NCBI RefSeq assembly: GCF_042139015.1
Contig: NZ_JBHIKY010000009.1
Coordinates: 62,001-126,000, forward strand
Direction of reading: 5' to 3'
Source: JBHIKY01 sp042139015
GTDB taxonomy: Bacteria > Bacillota > Bacilli > Bacillales > Marinococcaceae
Length of the DNA: 64,000 nt
Part shown: one piece after another, positions 16,274-25,138 of the stretch
Layout of the letters: each line of letters opens with the position of its first letter
Position numbering within the stretch: the first letter of the stretch is position 1
Position numbers and translations under genes: made by a program
The notes under the pieces: generated by a model
Told to the model about the DNA's origin: nothing
Database searches by the model: none
What the model saw: only the letters and a program-made list of their open reading frames with translations

Positions 16274-17872
16274 ATGAAAAGGAACTTACTTAGTCTTTTG
16301 ATGGCCATGGTGGCTGTATTATTGATTGCAGCCTGTTCGTCTGAAGAATCAGGGGGAGAAGGAGACGGCCGCGACGGTAGTGAATCCGGCGGTGGAGATA
16401 CTCAGGATACACTTGTCTTTGCGCGTGGGGCTGACGCTACATCGCTCGATCCAGCTACAGAAACTGATGGGGAAACGTTTTATGTAACCCAGCAGATTTA
16501 TGATACTTTGATTCGATATGAGGATGGATCTACGGAACTTGAACCGTCCCTTGCCACAGAATGGGAAGCAAACGAAGAGGGGGATGAATTTACCCTGCAG
16601 CTCCGCGAAGGTGTTACTTTTCATGATGGAGCTGAGTTTAATGCAGAAGCGGTCGTTGCAAACGTCGAACGCTGGATGAGCTCGGAGGACTACGTTTATT
16701 ATGGATCGATGTTCGGGGGCTATGAAGATAGTGAAGATAATATTATAGAATCCGTTGAGGCGACCGGTGATTACGAGGTTACCTTCAGCCTGCGCGATTC
16801 ATCTGCTCCATTTTTGAAAAACCTGGCCATGTCGCCATTTGCAATCGCAAGCCCGGATTCCTTTGATACTCTCGGGGAAGAACCGGCAGGCACTGGTCCG
16901 TTTACATTAAGTGACTGGAGCCGCAATGATTCGATCACGCTTGAAAAAAATGAAGAATATTGGGAAGATGGCAAGCCTTATTTGAATCGAGTTATTTTCC
17001 AGGTTATCCCTGATAATTCATCGAGACTGACTGCCCTTCAGAATGGAGAAGTAGACTTAATCGACGGGGTGAATCCTTCTGATCAGGACCAAATTGAAGG
17101 AGACGAAAACCTGGAAGCATTTATGCGGCCGCCGCTGAATGTAGCATATATGCCGATGAATAATGAAGAAGAACCATTTGATGAGCCGCTTGTCCGCCGG
17201 GCATTCAATCATGCTATTGATAAACAGGCATTGATTGACGGTTTTTATGAAGGTAATGCGGAGCCGGCCAAAAATATGCTTCCACCGACTATCGCCGGCT
17301 ACAACGATGAAGTAGAAGGATATGAATACGATCCTGAAGCAGCGATTGATTTACTCGAAGAAGCAGGCTATGAAGAAGGAGAATTGACGATAGATCTGTG
17401 GACAATGGACAATCCGCGTCCTTATATGCCGGCTCCTCAGAAAATTGCAGAATCCATTCAAAGTGATCTCGATGAAATTGGTGTGACAGCTGAAATTAAA
17501 ACAATGGACTGGTCCTCCTATCTTGAAGCGGCACAAAATGGTGAAATGCCTGCTTTCCTGATCGGCTGGATCGGGGATAACGGGGATGCTGATAATTTCC
17601 TTTATACCCTGCTTGGAACAGGCAGCGGAAACAACTATTCTAATTATTCAAATGAAGAGGTAGATGCAGTGCTGCGGGAAGCACAGGCGGAAACGGATGA
17701 AGAAGTCCGGGAAGAGCTGTACATGGAAGCTCAGGAGCTTCTCAATGAAGACGCGCCAACAGTACCACTTGTACACTACGAATCTATTTTGGCCGGCGTC
17801 GGCACTTTAGACGGGCACACACCGGCTCCTACCGGTTCTGAAAGCTTCACGGACGTGCAGTTTACAGAATAA
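16274..17872 (+). CDS. dppA: peptide-binding lipoprotein, ABC solute-binding family 5
   Basis: A 532-residue exported receptor. The signal peptide ends in the lipobox LLIAAC (Cys about residue 21), followed by an acidic Gly/Ser/Glu linker. The family 5 signature begins LVFARGADATSLDPATETDGETFYV and continues with LRRGVTFHDG-like FTLQLREGVTFHDGAEFNA and GTGPFTLSDWSRNDSITLEKNEEYW. The mature protein is strongly acidic. It lies between the ATPase and permease genes, with a 25-base gap upstream, so ligand capture and transport genes are one operon. Family 5 receptors bind peptides, nickel complexes or glutathione; a small peptide is the default guess. Confidence 0.9.
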   Translation: MKRNLLSLLMAMVAVLLIAACSSEESGGEGDGRDGSESGGGDTQDTLVFARGADATSLDPATETDGETFYVTQQIYDTLIRYEDGSTELEPSLATEWEANEEGDEFTLQLREGVTFHDGAEFNAEAVVANVERWMSSEDYVYYGSMFGGYEDSEDNIIESVEATGDYEVTFSLRDSSAPFLKNLAMSPFAIASPDSFDTLGEEPAGTGPFTLSDWSRNDSITLEKNEEYWEDGKPYLNRVIFQVIPDNSSRLTALQNGEVDLIDGVNPSDQDQIEGDENLEAFMRPPLNVAYMPMNNEEEPFDEPLVRRAFNHAIDKQALIDGFYEGNAEPAKNMLPPTIAGYNDEVEGYEYDPEAAIDLLEEAGYEEGELTIDLWTMDNPRPYMPAPQKIAESIQSDLDEIGVTAEIKTMDWSSYLEAAQNGEMPAFLIGWIGDNGDADNFLYTLLGTGSGNNYSNYSNEEVDAVLREAQAETDEEVREELYMEAQELLNEDAPTVPLVHYESILAGVGTLDGHTPAPTGSESFTDVQFTE

Positions 17873-17929
17873 TCCATGGGCGGGGAGGCGGCTGCTTCCC
17901 TGCCTTCATTATTGTGAGGTGACTAACTT

Positions 17930-18931
17930 GTGCTCAACTATACCCTGCGTCGTTTAGGTTCACTCATTCCTGTGCTGATCGGGATGTCAATCATCGTGTT
18001 TTTTATTATCCGGGCTATTCCCGGCGATCCGGCTCAAACCATTCTCGGGGATAAAGCATCGGCAGCTGCCGTGGAAAATCTCCGCGAAGAGCTCGGCTTA
18101 AACGACCATATTATAATTCAATATTTCAGCTACATGGGAGACCTTCTTACTGGAGATCTCGGAACGTCCATCCGAACCGACTCATCCATCAGCGCTGATA
18201 TTTGGCCTTATTTAGCAGCCACCATAGAACTTGCTTTCGTGGCACTTCTTATTGCGGTAATTGTTGGTGTTAATGCAGGAATTCTCAGCGCCTGGTTTCA
18301 GAATTCCATTTTTGATTATACAGCTATGGTCATTGCTCTGATCGGTGTATCCATGCCGGTGTTCTGGCTTGGGTTAATGGAGCAGTGGATATTTGCACTC
18401 GAATTAAACTGGCTGCCGTCTATCGGTCGTGACTCCGTTCGGAATCCAGTAGAGCCGATTACCCACTTATACTTAATAGATACCCTCCTGCAGGGAAATA
18501 TGGAATTATTTATCGAAACAATTCGACATATTCTTCTTCCGGGTATTGCGCTTGGCACGATCCCTATGGCAATAATTGCAAGAATGACGAGATCAAGCAT
18601 GCTCGAGGTGATGCGTTCCGATTATATCCGGACCGTCCGGGCAAAAGGGCAAAAAATGTTTGTAGTTGTGTATAAGCACGCGTTGAAAAACGCCTTTATC
18701 CCGGTACTAACGGTAATCGGGCTTCAAACCGGGCTGCTGCTCGGCGGGGCCATATTGACCGAGACTATCTTCAGCTGGCCAGGTATTGGTCGGTATGTCT
18801 ATGAATCTATTCAATACCGGGATTATCCGGTTATTCAAGCCGGAATCCTTGTTATCGCGACTATTTTTGTGCTGGTCAACTTAGTGGTGGACCTGCTCTA
18901 TGCTGCATTTGATCCTAGAATTAAATATTAA
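17930..18931 (+). CDS. dppB: dipeptide ABC transporter permease DppB type
   Basis: A 333-residue inner membrane permease with about six spans. It opens with the family pattern LNYTLRRLGSLIPVLIGMSIIVFFIIRAIPGDPA and carries the cytoplasmic EAA loop RSDYIRTVRAKGQKMFVVVYKHALKNAFIPVLT (about residues 226-258), which couples to the ATPases. It starts at a GTG after GAGGTGACTAACTT. The long N-terminal external loop and the GLQTGLLLGGAILTE segment match DppB rather than DppC. Confidence 0.92.
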   Translation: MLNYTLRRLGSLIPVLIGMSIIVFFIIRAIPGDPAQTILGDKASAAAVENLREELGLNDHIIIQYFSYMGDLLTGDLGTSIRTDSSISADIWPYLAATIELAFVALLIAVIVGVNAGILSAWFQNSIFDYTAMVIALIGVSMPVFWLGLMEQWIFALELNWLPSIGRDSVRNPVEPITHLYLIDTLLQGNMELFIETIRHILLPGIALGTIPMAIIARMTRSSMLEVMRSDYIRTVRAKGQKMFVVVYKHALKNAFIPVLTVIGLQTGLLLGGAILTETIFSWPGIGRYVYESIQYRDYPVIQAGILVIATIFVLVNLVVDLLYAAFDPRIKY

Positions 18932-18958
18932 TTAATCGTTTAAAAGGGGGGACCCCTC

Positions 18959-19861
18959 ATGCCCGAACCGGCAAAAGAAGTAAATCCTGCACCGATCGAG
19001 GTGTCTGCCGATGATGGAGACGGCTCTATTCTTAAAGAAACATGGCATGGTTTTAAGAAGAATAAGCTCGCTCTCGTCGGATTTGGAATCGTACTGTTCT
19101 TTATTATTTTAGCAGTTCTTTCCAACATCATTGCGCCGGAAGGAATAAATGAACAAAAATCGGCAGACCGCCTGCTGGCTCCATCTGCTGAATACTGGAT
19201 GGGCACCGATGACTTTGGCCGCGATATCTTCAGCCGTATTCTGCACGGTGCCAGGCTTTCACTTACAGTTGGATTCTTTGCAGTAGCAGGATCTGTTATC
19301 ATCGGTACATTCTTTGGGATTATTGCGGGCTACTATGGACGTTGGATCGACAGTATCATTTCCCGGATGTTTGATATCCTGCTTGCCTTTCCGAGTATTT
19401 TGCTTGCGATTGCTATTGTAGCCGTGCTGGGACCATCTCTTCAGAACGCACTTATAGCAATTGGGATCATAAATGTTCCTACCTTTGGCAGGCTTGTGCG
19501 CTCAAAGGTACTTGGATTAAAACAGGAGGAATACATTCAGGCAGCACACTCTGTCGGAATGAAGGACCGTAGAATTCTCACCTTTCATATTCTGCCGAAT
19601 TCACTGGCACCGATCATTGTTCAGGGAACACTATGTGTCGCGACGGCCATTCTGGAAGCAGCAGCCCTCGGCTTTCTTGGGCTTGGAGCGCAGGCTCCTT
19701 ATCCAGAGTGGGGTCGCATGCTGAGTGATTCACGACAATACTTGCAGCAGGCGCCATGGACCGTATTCTTTCCTGGACTGGCCATCATGCTGACAGTCCT
19801 CGGCTTTAACTTGATGGGGGATGGGCTGCGGGATGCGCTTGATCCGAAGATGAAAGAATAA
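18959..19861 (+). CDS. dppC: dipeptide ABC transporter permease DppC type
   Basis: A 300-residue permease with an N-terminal cytoplasmic tail, an OppC-type first span (KLALVGFGIVLFFIILAVLS) and five further spans. The loop YWMGTDDFGRDIFSRILHGARLSL is the classic OppC/DppC signature, and the EAA loop reads EEYIQAAHSVGMKDRRILTFHILPNSLAPI. It is the last gene of the operon and is followed by a strong terminator. It forms the heteromeric channel with DppB. Confidence 0.93.
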   Translation: MPEPAKEVNPAPIEVSADDGDGSILKETWHGFKKNKLALVGFGIVLFFIILAVLSNIIAPEGINEQKSADRLLAPSAEYWMGTDDFGRDIFSRILHGARLSLTVGFFAVAGSVIIGTFFGIIAGYYGRWIDSIISRMFDILLAFPSILLAIAIVAVLGPSLQNALIAIGIINVPTFGRLVRSKVLGLKQEEYIQAAHSVGMKDRRILTFHILPNSLAPIIVQGTLCVATAILEAAALGFLGLGAQAPYPEWGRMLSDSRQYLQQAPWTVFFPGLAIMLTVLGFNLMGDGLRDALDPKMKE

Positions 19862-19880
19862 AGAATTAAATATGGAAAGA

Positions 19881-19915
19881 AAAGCTGCCTCGAATTTTTC
19901 GGGGCAGCTTTTCTG
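19881..19915 (+). terminator. terminator of the peptide ABC operon
   Basis: GAAAAGCTGCCTCGAA and TTCGGGGCAGCTTTTC form a long stem 20 bases after the dppC stop; the stem ends in TTTTC. Confidence 0.85.
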
Positions 19916-19969
19916 ATGGTAATGGCAGCAGGAAAAATGGATATCGTTTGTCGTGTCGGGAAAAGCAGG

Positions 19970-20130
19970 ACGAGAGGTGGAAATCGGACCGCTTCGGTGG
20001 AAACGAGACCCGGAGGCGGGAAACCAGGCGGTGGCGGGGGAAACTTAGCAGGAACAGCGGAAAAAGAAGAGCGCAGCGGTGGAAAGGCAGCGAGGAAACG
20101 TGGAAACCGTCCGTCAAAACCGAAAAGCCT
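19970..20130 (+). repeat. degenerate ~20-bp purine-rich minisatellite
   Basis: GGTGGAAA-like units recur every 18-21 bases (for example CGGTGGAAAC, GGCGGGAAAC, GGCGGGGGAAAC, AGCGGAAAAA, GCGGTGGAAA) in the gap between dppC and the efflux gene. Reading frames through it give low-complexity Gly/Arg/Lys products without good ribosome binding sites, so I call no gene. The remainder of 20131-20362 is an AT-rich promoter region for the efflux gene. Confidence 0.55.
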
Positions 20131-20362
20131 CATGTAAGGTGGATATCACTCAGCTGTGGTGGAAAAAGCAGTGCAGCGATCAGCTATGCAGCAATATCCA
20201 TCCAGCAATCACCTCCAGCATTCCCCTTTCCTAACAAAAGAAACAAAAGCAGACACAATCAAAATTTCTCAAAACTTATTTAACCATTTTTACATAAATT
20301 TACGGTACAATAGAAAACATCTTTCGTTTTTCAAAGTTTCCATGGGGAAAGGTTGCTAAACT

Positions 20363-21568
20363 ATGAATATAAATACTGCGGCATCTACGCCTATTTCACG
20401 CGGCCGGCGGCTCTGGATGGCAGTTATGCTGGGCTCGCTTGCTGCATTTGGTCCGCTGACCATTGATATGTACTTGCCCAGCTTTCCGGCAATTGCCGAC
20501 GATCTTGAAACGAGTGCTTCTCTCGTACAATTAAGTTTAACTGCCTGTCTGCTCGGGCTTGCAGGCGGGCAGCTGGTAATCGGCCCGCTCAGTGATGGAA
20601 AAGGGCGGCGGGGACCAATGCTTTTCTGCATTTTAATTTACATTATTGCTTCTATATTATGTGCCCTTGCTCCTTCGATCTGGTTATTGATTGCGATGCG
20701 TTTCGTTCAGGGTTTTTCGGCATCAGCAGGAATCGTTATTTCTCGTGCGGTGGTGCGTGATATGTATTCTGGGCACGATTTGACGAAATTCTTTGCTCTG
20801 CTTATGCTCGTGAACGGGCTTGCCCCTATTCTTGCGCCTGTATCCGGTGGAATTGTGCTTGAAGTGACGACCTGGCACGGGGTGTTTGTGGTTCTGAGTA
20901 TTATTGGAACAATCATGCTTGCAGCTACGTTTTTTGCATTGCCGGAAACGCTGCCAAAGCAGAATCGTCAGACAATGAATTTGAAAAAAACGATTTTGAC
21001 TTTCGGCGACCTTGTGAAGGATCGATCGTTTGCGGGCTATGCACTGACGCAGGGACTTGTGATGGCGGGCATCTTTGCGTATGTGTCAGGTACTCCTTTT
21101 GTTTATCAGGATATTTATGGAGTATCTGCACAAACCTTCAGCATTCTATTTGGAATGAACGGACTCGGCTTAATCGCAGGAAGCCAGTTGACCGGACGGT
21201 ATGCTGGACAGATTTCGGAAAAAAAGATGCTGTATGCCGGCCTGCTCCTGTCAAGCGTGTCTGCGGTATTTTTATGTATAATGGCTTGGCTGCAGGCACC
21301 GCTGTTGTTTATCGTGCTGCCGATCTTTTTTATCGTTTCGTGTATAGGTGTGATCGGGACGACAAGCTTCTCACTGGCAATGGAAACACAGGGGCACCGG
21401 GCCGGAAGTGCTTCTGCGCTTCTTGGATTGCTTCCGTTTGTACTTGGAGCTGCGTCTGCACCGCTGGTCGGCATTAGCGGAGAGTCGACGGCAGTTCCGA
21501 TGGGTATGGTCATTATGATTTCGAATGTAGGAGCTCTCGCTTCGTACCGGTTTCTCGTGAAAGAGTAA
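20363..21568 (+). CDS. Bcr/CflA family drug efflux transporter
   Basis: A 401-residue major facilitator protein with twelve predicted spans. The first span is followed by TIDMYLPSFPAIADDL, the Bcr/CflA hallmark, and the loop between spans 2 and 3 carries GPLSDGKGRRGPML, the MFS motif A. RFVQGFSASAGIVISRAVVRDM and the motif C-like LAPILAPVSGG mark it as a drug:H+ antiporter. It likely exports drugs or amino-acid-like compounds. It is monocistronic with an ATG 7-8 bases after a GGGGAAAGG site. Confidence 0.9.
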   Translation: MNINTAASTPISRGRRLWMAVMLGSLAAFGPLTIDMYLPSFPAIADDLETSASLVQLSLTACLLGLAGGQLVIGPLSDGKGRRGPMLFCILIYIIASILCALAPSIWLLIAMRFVQGFSASAGIVISRAVVRDMYSGHDLTKFFALLMLVNGLAPILAPVSGGIVLEVTTWHGVFVVLSIIGTIMLAATFFALPETLPKQNRQTMNLKKTILTFGDLVKDRSFAGYALTQGLVMAGIFAYVSGTPFVYQDIYGVSAQTFSILFGMNGLGLIAGSQLTGRYAGQISEKKMLYAGLLLSSVSAVFLCIMAWLQAPLLFIVLPIFFIVSCIGVIGTTSFSLAMETQGHRAGSASALLGLLPFVLGAASAPLVGISGESTAVPMGMVIMISNVGALASYRFLVKE

Positions 21569-21688
21569 ATGGCAGCTGGCCCTTTCTTCTTCCCTGAGCA
21601 TGACCTGGCAAGCCTTGTGTTCACGTATAAATTCTGCTGATTATGGTGATAATGTTTCCGGATGACTTATACCGGGAGGCAGAAATTC

Positions 21689-23578
21689 ATGGCAGAAGCA
21701 GTGTACGAACAAGAACCGAAACAAAAGAGCGTCCTTTGGGACTGGCTGACGACCGTTGATCATAAAAAAATTGCAGTTTTATACTTAGTAGCGGGGACCC
21801 TTTTCTTTATTAAAGCTGGTTTAATGGCATTGTTTATGCGGATCCAGCTGATGTATCCTGAAAATGATTTCCTAACCGGCCAGACATATAATGAATTGAT
21901 GACGATGCATGGAACGATCATGCTTTTTTTGGCTGTTACGCCACTTATTTTTGCATTTATGAATTACATTATTCCGCTTCAGATCGGAGCAAGGGATGTG
22001 GCCTTTCCATTTGTCAACGCACTGGGATTTTGGACATTTTTGTTCGGAGGTTTTCTTCTCAGCCTGAGCTGGTTTTTTGGAGGGGCCCCGGACGCAGGAT
22101 GGACGGCGTATGTTCCTCATTCAGCAAGAGAATATGGCAGCCTCGGAATGGATTTTTATGTGCTCGGTCTCCAGATCTCCGGACTCGGGACACTTGTTTC
22201 CGGTATTAACTTTATCGTTACTATTATAAATATGCGTGCGCCGGGGATGACGATGATGAGGATGACTCTTTTCTGCTGGACGAGTCTGGTGGTCTCCATC
22301 TTAATTGTGTTTGCCTTCACTCCGCTTGCAGCTGGACTTGCGATGCTTATGCTCGACCGGATTTTTGGGGCTCAGTTTTTCACCATTGATATGGGAGGAA
22401 GCGCACTTATTTGGCAGCACATTTTCTGGATTTTCGGCCATCCGGAGGTTTATATTTTAATGCTTCCGGCATTTGGGATTATTTCTGAAGTACTTCCCGC
22501 ATTTTCAAGAAAACGATTGTTCGGCTATACCGCGATGGTTTTTGCCACTTTGCTTATCGCATTTCTTGGCTTTATGGTCTGGGTTCATCACATGTTTACC
22601 GCAGGCATTGGGCCGATTACAAACGCAGTATTTGCCCTTTCCTCGATGGCCATTGCGATTCCGACAGGAGTGAAGGTCTTTAACTGGCTGTTTACAATGT
22701 GGGGAGGAAAGGTGACCTTTAACACGTCGATGCTCTGTGCCTCTTCTTTTATTCCCACATTTACACTTGGCGGAGTGACAGGTGTTATGGTTTCTATGGC
22801 ACCTGTGGATTACTTGTATCACGATACTTATTTTGTGGTAGCCCACTTCCACTACGTATTTATCGGAGGGATCATTCTTGGACTGTTTGCTGGTCTTTAT
22901 TACTGGTATCCAATTATGTTTGGGCACAAGTTAAATGAAATATTAGGCCAGATCATGTTCTGGCTGATGTTTACGGGACTGCATCTTACCTTTTTTGTGC
23001 AGCATATTCTTGGTGTCATTGGAATGCCGCGCCGATATTTCACTTATCTCGACGGGCAGGGGCTGAATGGCTATAATTTCGTTTCTACGATGGGGACGTT
23101 TCTGATGACAGCCGCGATCCTGATGCTGTTGATTAATATTATATATTCCGCTTTAAAATCCGAACGGATTACAAATGCCGATCCCTGGGATGCCCGGACA
23201 CTTGAATGGGCCGTTCCGATTCCTGTTCCGGAGTATAATTTTGCCCAGGTTCCACAGGTCCGTGCGCTTGATCCGCTATTTTATGAAAAAGTTCATGGCG
23301 ACGGAAAAATGAAGCCGGCAGAGCCTCTCGGAGACATCCATATGCCAAATGGTTCCATTCTGCCGCTGTTGATCGCATTCGGATTATTTATATGGGGATT
23401 TGGATTGATGACGCTCAACATTGATGATCTGATTATTAATCCTTTTATCATCATTGGAGCAGGAGTTCTTCTTACTTTCGGTTCGATGCTTGTCCGTTCT
23501 ATTAAAGAGGATCACGGCTTTCACATCCCCTTAGCGAAAGTGGAGCAGGAAGAAAAAAATAGAACGGACTCGATGTAA
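21689..23578 (+). CDS. ctaD: heme-copper oxidase subunit I (CtaD-like), orphan
   Basis: A 629-residue catalytic subunit of a terminal oxidase. LWDWLTTVDHKKIA near residue 20 is the N-terminal signature. Heme and copper ligands are visible in MTMHGTIMLF, IFGHPEVYILMLPAFG (CuB His with the His-Tyr pair and the proton-channel Glu), VWVHHMFTAG and HDTYFVVAHFHYV. Two extra C-terminal spans follow the Bacillus CtaD-like segment DIHMPNGSILP. The sequence is nearer CtaD than QoxB, so cytochrome c is the probable donor, but no subunit II, III or IV gene is present. An upstream ATG (21662) is in frame, but GGGAGG lies just before the ATG at 21689. Confidence 0.85.
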   Translation: MAEAVYEQEPKQKSVLWDWLTTVDHKKIAVLYLVAGTLFFIKAGLMALFMRIQLMYPENDFLTGQTYNELMTMHGTIMLFLAVTPLIFAFMNYIIPLQIGARDVAFPFVNALGFWTFLFGGFLLSLSWFFGGAPDAGWTAYVPHSAREYGSLGMDFYVLGLQISGLGTLVSGINFIVTIINMRAPGMTMMRMTLFCWTSLVVSILIVFAFTPLAAGLAMLMLDRIFGAQFFTIDMGGSALIWQHIFWIFGHPEVYILMLPAFGIISEVLPAFSRKRLFGYTAMVFATLLIAFLGFMVWVHHMFTAGIGPITNAVFALSSMAIAIPTGVKVFNWLFTMWGGKVTFNTSMLCASSFIPTFTLGGVTGVMVSMAPVDYLYHDTYFVVAHFHYVFIGGIILGLFAGLYYWYPIMFGHKLNEILGQIMFWLMFTGLHLTFFVQHILGVIGMPRRYFTYLDGQGLNGYNFVSTMGTFLMTAAILMLLINIIYSALKSERITNADPWDARTLEWAVPIPVPEYNFAQVPQVRALDPLFYEKVHGDGKMKPAEPLGDIHMPNGSILPLLIAFGLFIWGFGLMTLNIDDLIINPFIIIGAGVLLTFGSMLVRSIKEDHGFHIPLAKVEQEEKNRTDSM

Positions 23579-23680
23579 TCAGATAAGTGTCATAAATTGT
23601 GATATAATGCTGACAAAATGATAAAATGAGGCATGATTACTCTTTTCTTAGGATGACAAAAAAGAAAGGAACATATTGTT

Positions 23681-24466
23681 ATGACACAAATGAACATAAG
23701 TGAAGCATTTAAAAAATCTCTTATATTAAAAGCAGTCGACCATACAAGAATTGGAATCACCATCACGGATCCGTCACTGGAGGATAATCCGATTATTTAT
23801 GTAAATGACGGATTTACTGAAATGACCGGATATCCTGCCGAAGAGTCCCTCGGAAGGAATTGCCGTTTTTTACAGGGAGAGGATCGGGATAAAGGGGCCA
23901 TTAAACAATTAAAGCAGGCCATTAACAATAGGTTATCCACCAGTGTCGAGCTGCTGAACTATAAAAAAAATGGAGAGCAGTTTTGGAACGAAATCTACAT
24001 TGAACCGCTCGAAATGGATGGTAAATCTTATTTTCTCGGTGTACAAAAGGATATAACAAAACAAAAGCATTATGAACAGGACTTAGCTTTGTCCAAACAG
24101 CAGGTTTCAAGCTTATCGACTCCGATCGTACCAATTACCGATGATATTGCCATCCTGCCGGTGATTGGGGACCTCTCCTATGACCGTTTCGAAATTATTT
24201 CCGATAAGATTGCACAGTCGTATTCGAAAATGCATTACAGCTATTTGATTTTAGATTTATCCGGAATGGAGGATTATGATGATCAGGTGGTGGACAGTAT
24301 TATAAATCTCTGCAAACTGCTGAAACTGCTTGGAGCGGAGTTGATCATCACCGGAATTCATCCGCGGCTCTCGATATCTTTAACCACCAGAAATATCTCA
24401 CTGCCACTGATTAAAACGGCAACAAATGTAAAGGAAGTACTGAAGTCATTTAATATAATGGTGTAA
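23681..24466 (+). CDS. ytvA: LOV-STAS blue-light photoreceptor, YtvA-like
   Basis: A 261-residue cytosolic protein with an N-terminal LOV domain (about residues 17-125) and a C-terminal STAS domain (about 145-258). The LOV motif GRNCRFLQGEDRD carries the photoactive Cys at residue 61, which forms the flavin adduct under blue light; YVNDGFTEMTGY and FLGVQKDITKQKHYE complete the fold. The Jalpha-type helix is followed by SLSTPIVPITDDIAILPVIGDLS, the same RsbR-type opening as in the paralogue at 10315. YtvA of Bacillus subtilis feeds into the stressosome and sigma-B. Start follows AAGAAAGGAAC. Flavin binding is family knowledge; the residues are seen. Confidence 0.92.
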   Translation: MTQMNISEAFKKSLILKAVDHTRIGITITDPSLEDNPIIYVNDGFTEMTGYPAEESLGRNCRFLQGEDRDKGAIKQLKQAINNRLSTSVELLNYKKNGEQFWNEIYIEPLEMDGKSYFLGVQKDITKQKHYEQDLALSKQQVSSLSTPIVPITDDIAILPVIGDLSYDRFEIISDKIAQSYSKMHYSYLILDLSGMEDYDDQVVDSIINLCKLLKLLGAELIITGIHPRLSISLTTRNISLPLIKTATNVKEVLKSFNIMV

Positions 24467-24542
24467 ACTGAGGCGGGGACAAATCAAAAATTGTGTCTTG
24501 AAAGACGAATATTACATTCTTTGAATGAGAAAACAGGTCCAT

Positions 24543-24703
24543 GGCGTAGTCAAAATGCGAAGACTCCTGGTCGATTAAAACCGGCCACGTCCTGTGCGTC
24601 GAGGAACAGCACGAGTCTCAAGACGCCACAGGCAGTGTTTTTTCTGCCGAGGAGGCTTGAGCCGTGCCAGCGGAAAGCGAAGCGTTTTGACGGAGCATAT
24701 GTT
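24543..24703 (+). repeat. dispersed repeat family A with inserted half-module
   Basis: GGCGTAGTCAAAATGCGAAG and ACTCCTG lead into a GTCGATTAAAACCGGCCAC insert (24570-24588). AACAGCACGAGTCTCAAGACG follows in two parts, and the right arm GCGGAAAGCGAAGCGTTTTG closes it, complementary in part to the left end. This is the best preserved copy in the window. The gap 24467-24886 holds nothing else but a csbD terminator. Confidence 0.65.
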
Positions 24704-24850
24704 GAAAACTCATAATGAACAAACAATCCAGACAGATTCAGTAGAATCATCTGGATTTTGCAATAAATAATATACTTTTATCCCGCCCTTTTATGATTCC
24801 ATTATAGAACTGATTGAAGCATGTCACATCCTGCATTTGATAATCAAAAA

Positions 24851-24874
24851 TGTCCGGACGAATGTGCCCGGACA
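24851..24874 (-). terminator. csbD terminator
   Basis: TGTCCGG and CCGGACA form a stem; read leftward it is followed by TTTTTGATT. It lies just after the csbD stop codon. Confidence 0.75.
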
Positions 24875-24886
24875 ATATTCTGAGGA

Positions 24887-25069
24887 TTAACGATCTTTAT
24901 TTTTCATATCTCCAATATCATTTTGAAGGTCGCCCTTGAGCTTGTCCTTTTTTCCTTCGCGCTGCATCTTTGAATCGCCTTTGGCATTGCCTGTCTGGTC
25001 TTTTGCTTCGCCGCGCACTCTGCTGACAGCGCCTTTAATTTTATCACTCCAGCCTTCTTTTCCGGCCAT
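24887..25069 (-). CDS. csbD: CsbD family general stress protein
   Basis: A 60-residue very hydrophilic Lys/Asp/Gly-rich protein. The CsbD pattern is seen in KIKGAVSRVRGEAKDQTGN (residues about 10-28) and DKLKGDLQNDIGDMKNK. Family members are induced by sigma-B in general stress; their biochemical role is unknown. The ATG follows a GAGGTGATTTCAC site. It is followed by its own terminator. Confidence 0.9.
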   Translation of the reverse strand: MAGKEGWSDKIKGAVSRVRGEAKDQTGNAKGDSKMQREGKKDKLKGDLQNDIGDMKNKDR

Positions 25070-25138
25070 GTGAAATCACCTCATTTGTTAGTATTAACTC
25101 CCGTATTCCCTGTTCCGGGCTCATCGCAAACGTTCTTT

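Noticed and set aside
19916..20283. Two overlapping Gly/Arg/Lys-rich frames after the peptide operon
   Set aside because: They are produced by the degenerate minisatellite, lack good starts, and follow a strong terminator.
24491..24715. 74-codon frame in the gap before csbD
   Set aside because: It is a translation of repeat family A and is mirrored by an equal frame on the other strand.
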